A model generated the notes under the pieces. That model searched no databases and was not told where the DNA came from. It worked only from the letters and a program-made list of their open reading frames with translations. A stretch of 64,000 bases of DNA from Peribacillus frigoritolerans (GTDB lineage: Bacteria; Bacillota; Bacilli; Bacillales; Bacillaceae). Positions 59,094-64,000 of the stretch are shown here, one piece after another. Every line of letters starts with the position of its first letter. Positions within the stretch are counted from its first letter, which is position 1. The stretch lies in contig NZ_SMZY01000002.1 of NCBI RefSeq assembly GCF_004358755.1, forward strand, positions 1,054,001 to 1,118,000, written 5' to 3'. Position numbers and translations under genes: made by a program.

Positions 59094-60182
59094 GTGGAAA
59101 AAGACTTACAGCTATTGAAACAATTAACCGAAACTGCAGGCCCATCAGGTTTTGAAGCAAGAATTCATAAAGTCCTTGAAGAAAACATAAGTCAAATAAC
59201 GCCTGAGATTTTAAAAGATCATCTTGGAAGCATCGTTGGAATTACGGGAAAAAAAGGCCCGAAAATCTTAATCGCCGGTCACATGGATGAAGTCGGCCTT
59301 ATGGTAAAAGCCATCACGAATGACGGTTTCTTGAAATTCCAGACATTAGGGGGCTGGTGGGGGCATGTCATGCTTGCCCAGCGCGTAAAAGTACTGACAA
59401 AAAATGGAGATTTGACTGGTGTTATAGGTTCAAAGGCACCTCATGTTCTGTCTATAGAAGAACGCAAAAATGTTCTGAAGCCTGAAACTATGTTTATTGA
59501 TATTGGTGCTTCCAGCAAAGAAGAAGCAGAGAGATTTGGAGTTCAGGTAGGAGATCCGATCGCGACTGTTTGTCCATTTGAAGTACTTCCAAATCCTAAG
59601 TTTCTGCTTGCCCGGAATTGGGATAACCGCGCAGGATGCTATGTAGCGCTGAAAACATTAGAGAAAGTCGCTGCAGATAAAAAATCTTCAAATATCTTAT
59701 ATGCAGGAGCCACAGTTCAAGAAGAAGTGGGTCTAAGAGGCGCTCAGACTTTAGTCAATAAAGTCAATCCGGATATTTCGTTTGCACTTGATGTTGGTGT
59801 AGCCGGTGATACACCAGGAATGAAAGAAAAAGAAGGACACACAGAACTCGGGAAAGGTCCTTTGCTCGGTTTTTTCGATGCAAGCATGATCCCGCATCCA
59901 AAACTCCGTGATTTTGTCGTCGGTGTGGCAAAAGAACTTTCAATCCCTTACCAAGTAGACATCATGCCTGGCGGAGGGACAGATGGAGGGAAATTCCATC
60001 TTGGTTATCAGGGTGTTCCTACTTTGGTCGTAAGCGTTCCGGCAAGATATATTCACAGCCACGTTTCCATCGTGCACAAGGACGATCTAGATCATTCAGT
60101 TGAACTGCTCTATCAAGTCATCAAGCGGCTTGATGAAAAAACGCTTAAGCTAATTACAGAAATGAATGGAGAAATTCATTAA
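59094..60182 (+). CDS. M42-family metallo-aminopeptidase
   Basis: The 362-residue enzyme starts at GTG 59094, with GGAGGG eight bases before; an ATG at 59079 overlaps that site. Metal ligands and catalysis: ILIAGHMDEVG, NWDNRAGC, the catalytic glutamate in VQEEVGLRGAQ, ALDVGVAGDTPG and the last histidine in ARYIHSHVS. Such aminopeptidases (FrvX, YsdC, YtoP types) form large tetrahedral complexes and trim short peptides. It is followed at once by the tandem array. Confidence 0.9.
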   Translation: MEKDLQLLKQLTETAGPSGFEARIHKVLEENISQITPEILKDHLGSIVGITGKKGPKILIAGHMDEVGLMVKAITNDGFLKFQTLGGWWGHVMLAQRVKVLTKNGDLTGVIGSKAPHVLSIEERKNVLKPETMFIDIGASSKEEAERFGVQVGDPIATVCPFEVLPNPKFLLARNWDNRAGCYVALKTLEKVAADKKSSNILYAGATVQEEVGLRGAQTLVNKVNPDISFALDVGVAGDTPGMKEKEGHTELGKGPLLGFFDASMIPHPKLRDFVVGVAKELSIPYQVDIMPGGGTDGGKFHLGYQGVPTLVVSVPARYIHSHVSIVHKDDLDHSVELLYQVIKRLDEKTLKLITEMNGEIH

Positions 60183-60213
60183 AATTTATAAAGGCTTTTT
60201 CTCATTTCGTGTT

Positions 60214-61330
60214 GTAAAATTCGGTTTGATGCTCGAAATTCGGCTTCGGGAGGTCTTTTCGTGCTGCATAATCCGGTTTGGCGCACAAAACTTTGGCTTC
60301 GGGAGATCATTTCGTGCTACATAATCCGGTTTGACGCACAAACTTTGGCTTCGGCTGCATAATCCGGTTTGGCGCACAAACTTCGGCTTCGGGTGGTCAT
60401 TTCGTGCTGCATAATCCGGTTTGGCGCACAAAACTTTGGCTTCGGGAGATCATTTCGTGCTGCAAAATCCGGTTTGGCGCACAAACTTCGGCTTCGGGTG
60501 GTCTTTTCGTGCTGCATAATCCGGTTTGGCGCACAAACTTCGGCTTCGGGTGGTCTTTTCGTGCTGTAAAATCCGGTTTAGCGCATAAACTTTGGCTTCG
60601 GGAGGTCATTTCGTGCTGCATAATCCGGTTTGGCGCACAAAACTTTGGCTTCGGGAGATCATTTCGTGCTGCATAATCCGGTTTGGCGCACAAACTTTGG
60701 CTTCGGGTGGTCATTTCGTGCTGCAAAATCCGGTTTGGCGCACAAACTTCGGCTTCGGGTGGTCTTTTCGTGCTGTAAAATCCGGTTTAGCGCATAAACT
60801 TTGGCTTCGGGAGGTCTTTTTGTGCTGTAAAATCCGGTTTGGCGCACAAACTTTGGCTTCGGGAGGTCTTTTCGTGCTGCATAATCCGATTTGACGCACA
60901 AACTTCGGCTTCGTCGTGCTGCATAATCCGGTTTGCGTACAAACTTTAGCTTCGGGTGGTCATTTTGTGCTGCATAATTTGGTTTGGCGCACGAACTTTG
61001 GCTTCGGGAGGTCATTTCGTGCTGAATATCCGGTTTGGCGCACAAACTTTAGCTTCGGGAGGTCATTTCGTGCTGCAAAATCCGGTTTGGCGCACAAACT
61101 TTAGCTTCGGGAGGTCATTTCGTGCTGCAAAATCCGGTTTGGCGCACAAACTTTGGCTTCGGGAGATCATTTCGTGCTGTAAAATCCGGTTTAGCGCATA
61201 AACTTTGGCTTCGGGTGGTCATTTCGTGCTGTAAATCGGTTTGGAGCACAAAACTTTGGCTTCGGGTGGTCATTATGTGCTGCATAATCCGGTTTGGGGC
61301 ACGAAACTTTGGCTTCCGGGGACATTATCG
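60214..61330. repeat. Tandem array, about 22 units of about 52 bp
   Basis: Units have the form CGTGCTGCATAATCC-GGTTTGGCGCACAAACTTTGG-CTTCGGGAGGTCATTT. Most are 52 bp; some are 53 with an extra A in the AAACTTTGG part. I count 22 copies of the (G/A)GCTTC core. Two units (near 60350 and 60910) are shortened. Variation is mainly at CTTTGG/CTTCGG, GGAGGTC/GGTGGTC/GGAGATC and CATAAT/AAAAT. Each unit holds a small dyad GTTTG-GCGCA-CAAAC. Frames across it encode only short, repeat-derived peptides. It lies between convergent genes with no spacers. Confidence 0.95.
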
Positions 61331-61381
61331 TTTTACACAAAATTTCCACCTGAATAAGTCTATAAACTATTTTTCATAGAT

Positions 61382-61873
61382 TTATAAAATCCTCCCACTT
61401 CGTCTTTCCAATAGCGCTACGTCTCTCCAAACACCATTCATTTTGCCGATTCGTTCTCTTGTCCCAACTTCTCTAAAACCGGCTTTCCTATGTAATTTTA
61501 AACTTGAGATGTTTTCAGGAAATATTCCAGCCTGAAGCGTCCAAAATCCTTCTTTTTCGCTTAATTCTATTATGGCATGCAGCAGAGCAGTTCCAATTCC
61601 CCTACCCTTGTATGATTTGCCGAAATAGATGCTTACATCTGCTACCCCTGCGTAAACGCATCTTCCTGAGACAGGACTCAGAGCGGCCCAGCCAAGAATT
61701 TTATTTCCTTCTATAGCGACAAGCCGGCATGTTTTAGAATGACTTTCATCCCAGCTCTCATAAGAAGGGGCATCCGTTTCAAATGTAGCATTGCCAGTTG
61801 CAATGCCTTCTAAATAAATAGCTCTAACCTGATCCCAATCACTGTCTGTCATTATTTTTATCTGATAATCCAA
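61382..61873 (-). CDS. GNAT-family N-acetyltransferase (phosphinothricin acetyltransferase-like)
   Basis: The 163-residue protein starts at TTG 61873. The acetyl-CoA site is YKGRGIGTALLHAI (about 97-110). Segments ATFETDAPSYESW, GWAALSPVSGRCVYAGVADVSIYF and GFREVGTRERIGKMNGVWRDV match the Pat/YwnH type, which acetylates phosphinothricin or methionine sulfone-like amines. The true substrate is not known. The gene ends beside the tandem array. Confidence 0.85.
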   Translation of the reverse strand: MDYQIKIMTDSDWDQVRAIYLEGIATGNATFETDAPSYESWDESHSKTCRLVAIEGNKILGWAALSPVSGRCVYAGVADVSIYFGKSYKGRGIGTALLHAIIELSEKEGFWTLQAGIFPENISSLKLHRKAGFREVGTRERIGKMNGVWRDVALLERRSGRIL

Positions 61874-61943
61874 CCTCTACACCCTCTCAAAGTAATCTTA
61901 CTGAATTTATTATAAAATTCAGCTTTTTTGATGAAAAGAAAAA

Positions 61944-61961
61944 AGCCTCATTTCTGAGACT
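61944..61961 (-). terminator. Terminator after the ars operon
   Basis: The reverse strand reads AGTCTCA-GAAA-TGAGGCT (one G-T pair) followed by TTTTTT, about 50 bp past the arsC stop. Confidence 0.7.
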
Positions 61962-62014
61962 TTAAGTTAAAAGAAGAAACGCCTGGAGAAAATCTCACGG
62001 CTTTTCTGTTTTTA

Positions 62015-62434
62015 TTATTCGCCAGTCTTGGCAAAACGCTCGATTCGTTCACCAATCTCATCACGCACACGCTGGAAAAACGCCCATTTCTCTTCTTCCG
62101 TTCCTTCCGCTTTCGCAGGATCGTCAAATCCCCAATGCACGCGTTTGATGTGCGGCGGTGTAACAGGGCAATTGTCAGCTGCATGTCCGCATAATGTAAC
62201 AATCAGGTCTGCATTGTTTAAGATTTCCTGATCAATCACATCTGAAGTTTGGTTTGAAATATCAATTCCTGTTTCTTTCATTGCTTTAACAGCGTTTGGA
62301 TTTAAACCATGCGCCTCAAGTCCTGCACTTTTTACATCCCACTCTTCGCCAAGATGTTTTTTCGCCCAGCCTTCAGCCATTTGGCTTCTGCAAGAGTTTC
62401 CAGTACATAAGAAGTAGATTGTTTTTTTAGACAT
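62015..62434 (-). CDS. arsC: Thioredoxin-coupled arsenate reductase
   Basis: This 139-residue protein of the low-molecular-weight phosphatase fold reduces arsenate to arsenite. Key cysteines are in [14 protein letters not shown] (10 and 15) and [10 protein letters not shown] (82 and 89), the relay of B. subtilis-type ArsC. It is the last gene of arsR-arsB-arsC, about 35 bp after arsB. Confidence 0.93.
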   Translation of the reverse strand: MSKKTIYFLCTGNSCRSQMAEGWAKKHLGEEWDVKSAGLEAHGLNPNAVKAMKETGIDISNQTSDVIDQEILNNADLIVTLCGHAADNCPVTPPHIKRVHWGFDDPAKAEGTEEEKWAFFQRVRDEIGERIERFAKTGE

Positions 62435-62468
62435 AGGTGTAGTCTCCTTTTAAGTTGAGTTTGATGTT

Positions 62469-63764
62469 TTAGATAATGAGCAGCCATAGATAAAGTCCAA
62501 CAAGTGTTATAAACAAGGTTGGAATCGTTAAAATGATACCTGTTTTAAAATAAGTGCCCCAGGATATTTTGACGCCTTTTAAGCTCAAAACATGGAGCCA
62601 TAAAAGCGTGGCAAGAGAACCAATCGGCGTAATTTTAGGCCCTAAGTCAGAACCAATTACATTTGCATAAATCAATGCTTCCCTTAAAGTGCCCGTTGTA
62701 TCTGTATCGGCAATGGCTAAAGCATCAATCATAACTGTCGGCATGTTGTTCATGACGGACGACAAGATGGCTGCAATGAAGCCCATTGAAATCGTTGCAA
62801 TAAATAATCCCTGATCAGCTGCCGATTGAATCACATCAGCTAAAACAGCCGTTAATCCGGCATTTCTGAGACCATAAACGACGACATACATCCCGATCGA
62901 GAAGAATACAATCGCCCATGGAGCTCCCTTTAAAACCTTTTTAGTATGAACAGCCGGGCTTCTTCTCGCCATAGCCAAGAAGAAAATGGCGACGACACCA
63001 GCAACAAAGGATACTGGGATGTGCAAGAACTCGCTGATAAAGTATCCAATGAGGAGAACCCCAAGCACGATCCATGACAGGCGGAACATCTTCTCATCCT
63101 TGATGGCTTCTTTAGGTGTTTTTATATCTTTAAGATCATACTTCCCTGGTATGCTTTTGCGGAAGAACAAGTATAAAACGAGAATACTTGCACCTAAAGC
63201 AAAGAAGTTAGGAACAATCATCCGCGTGGCATATTCGATAAATCCAATGTCAAAGTAATCAGCAGAAACGATATTCACCAAATTGCTGACAACTAACGGC
63301 AATGACGTAGTGTCGGCTATGAACCCGCTCGCCATAATAAATGGAAAAACCATTTTCTCTTCAAAATTCAGATTGCGGACCATTGCAAGTACAATGGGAG
63401 TTAAGATAAGAGCTGCACCGTCATTCGCGAAGAACGCAGCGACCAATGCTCCTAAAATCGAGACATAGACAAACATTCTTATACCGTTTCCTCTTGCTGC
63501 TCTCGCCATATGCAGAGCAGACCATTCGAAGAAACCAATCTCATCTAAAATCAGAGAAATAATAATAATGGCAATAAATGCAAGGGTTGCATTCCAAACA
63601 ATTGAAGTTACATCAATAACGTCACCAAAATCAACTACTCCAACTAATAAAGCAGCTATAGCTCCACCGCATGCTGACCAGCCGATGGAAAGGTTTTTAG
63701 GCTGCCATATTACTAAGATGAGAGTTAAAAGAAAAATCAATGAAGCTAATATGACTGAAATCAA
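62469..63764 (-). CDS. arsB: ArsB arsenite efflux transporter
   Basis: The 431-residue protein has about twelve helices and starts at TTG 63764. ArsB/NhaD-type segments: [19 protein letters not shown] (about 114-132), [42 protein letters not shown] and [22 protein letters not shown]. This is the ArsB, not the Acr3, family. It exports arsenite and antimonite. It lies 15 bp after arsR. Confidence 0.92.
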   Translation of the reverse strand: MISVILASLIFLLTLILVIWQPKNLSIGWSACGGAIAALLVGVVDFGDVIDVTSIVWNATLAFIAIIIISLILDEIGFFEWSALHMARAARGNGIRMFVYVSILGALVAAFFANDGAALILTPIVLAMVRNLNFEEKMVFPFIMASGFIADTTSLPLVVSNLVNIVSADYFDIGFIEYATRMIVPNFFALGASILVLYLFFRKSIPGKYDLKDIKTPKEAIKDEKMFRLSWIVLGVLLIGYFISEFLHIPVSFVAGVVAIFFLAMARRSPAVHTKKVLKGAPWAIVFFSIGMYVVVYGLRNAGLTAVLADVIQSAADQGLFIATISMGFIAAILSSVMNNMPTVMIDALAIADTDTTGTLREALIYANVIGSDLGPKITPIGSLATLLWLHVLSLKGVKISWGTYFKTGIILTIPTLFITLVGLYLWLLII

Positions 63765-63779
63765 TCTTTCTTCCCCTCT

Positions 63780-64000
63780 CTATTCACAGGTAATGCGTAA
63801 TCCTTGTGTTTCTAATTCTGTTAATAAGTTATCTTGTGCAGGTAAATACGCTAATAATCCTTTTATGAATGGATAATATTCACTCTCTTTATTCATTGAA
63901 TAAAAAATCCATTGACCTTTGCGTTTTTCTTTTACCAATTCTGCATCACGAAGTTTCCGCAGATGCTGACTGATCGCAGGCTGGCTTGTTTTGAATATCG
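63780..64000 (-). CDS. arsR: ArsR arsenic-responsive repressor (5' part off window)
   Basis: The last 73 or so codons lie in the window: the recognition helix (NKPAISQHLRKLRDAELV), a wing (RKGQWIFYSMN) and the end (LETQGLRITCE). The N-terminus with the metal-binding cysteines lies beyond the edge. Position directly before arsB and arsC identifies it as the operon repressor. Confidence 0.88.
   Translation of the reverse strand, partial: IFKTSQPAISQHLRKLRDAELVKEKRKGQWIFYSMNKESEYYPFIKGLLAYLPAQDNLLTELETQGLRITCE

Noticed and set aside
60214-61330. CRISPR array
   Set aside because: The entire unit is repeated; there are no unique spacers between short repeats and no cas genes in the window.
60186-61379. 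Many overlapping frames of 60-130 codons on both strands with CAPNRI- or FGAQT-like repeats
   Set aside because: They are products of the 52-bp tandem array. The unit is not a multiple of three, the frames shift between units, and none has a convincing ribosome site.

Overview
The window reads as chromosomal DNA of a low-to-mid GC Bacillota, most likely a member of the Bacillaceae (Bacillus sensu lato). Evidence: strong AGGAGG-type ribosome binding sites with many TTG and GTG starts, and a gene set close to B. subtilis (rocADG/rocR, putBCP/putR, a RocR-type sigma-54 regulon, YfiT, YugP, YkvA, CarD/YdeB, bicupin oxalate decarboxylase, RNase J). I see no rRNA, tRNA, prophage, transposase or CRISPR array. 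The species cannot be fixed from the sequence.

Layout. 0-8 kb: the 5' part of a proC-type gene, a YhdY-like MscS channel, a monothiol thioredoxin-fold protein, an OsmC peroxidase, a CopC/CopD pair, a DedA protein and an HD-GYP protein. 8-15 kb: a K+/H+ antiporter, a CarH-like B12-binding protein overlapping a STAS protein, a DUF1992 protein, an AI-2E permease, a CDF transporter and a lipoprotein. 15-24 kb: YfiT, padR-chrA, a YtkA-like lipoprotein, an amidohydrolase/LysR/NCS2-permease group, an ArsR-type regulator, CarD and YihY. 24-31 kb: rocA-rocD-rocG behind a sigma-54 promoter, with divergent rocR. 30.7-32.1 kb: an orphan PTS EIIC permease behind a purine-type riboswitch with a visible terminator/antiterminator switch. 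32-35 kb: LysR and a quinone/electrophile-stress group. 35.4-43 kb: a predicted cyanophycin-use locus (secreted double-domain cyanophycinase, isoaspartyl dipeptidase, YfcC permease) behind a second sigma-54 promoter, with a divergent PrpR_N-type activator. 44.6-50.1 kb: putB-putC-putP-putR. 50-64 kb: oxalate decarboxylase, an RNase J paralogue, a decaying SCO1/PepSY/YtkA operon, a two-component system, paired fluoride channels, an M42 peptidase, an array of about 22 tandem units of about 52 bp, and arsR-arsB-arsC.

How the genes fit together. The 24-50 kb segment looks like a nitrogen and carbon scavenging hub converging on glutamate. Extracellular cyanophycinase would release beta-Asp-Arg dipeptides, IadA would split them into Asp and Arg, RocD/RocA/RocG carry ornithine through P5C to glutamate and 2-oxoglutarate, and PutB/PutC feed proline into the same P5C step. 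Arginase and arginine/ornithine carriers are not in the window. Two of these modules have near-perfect TGGCAC-N5-TTGCAT sigma-54 promoters next to their own enhancer-binding proteins.

Three genes look broken (a YtkA-like lipoprotein, a PepSY protein and a YnfA homologue). Their frame changes are single small indels or an internal deletion, so sequencing error should be excluded first.
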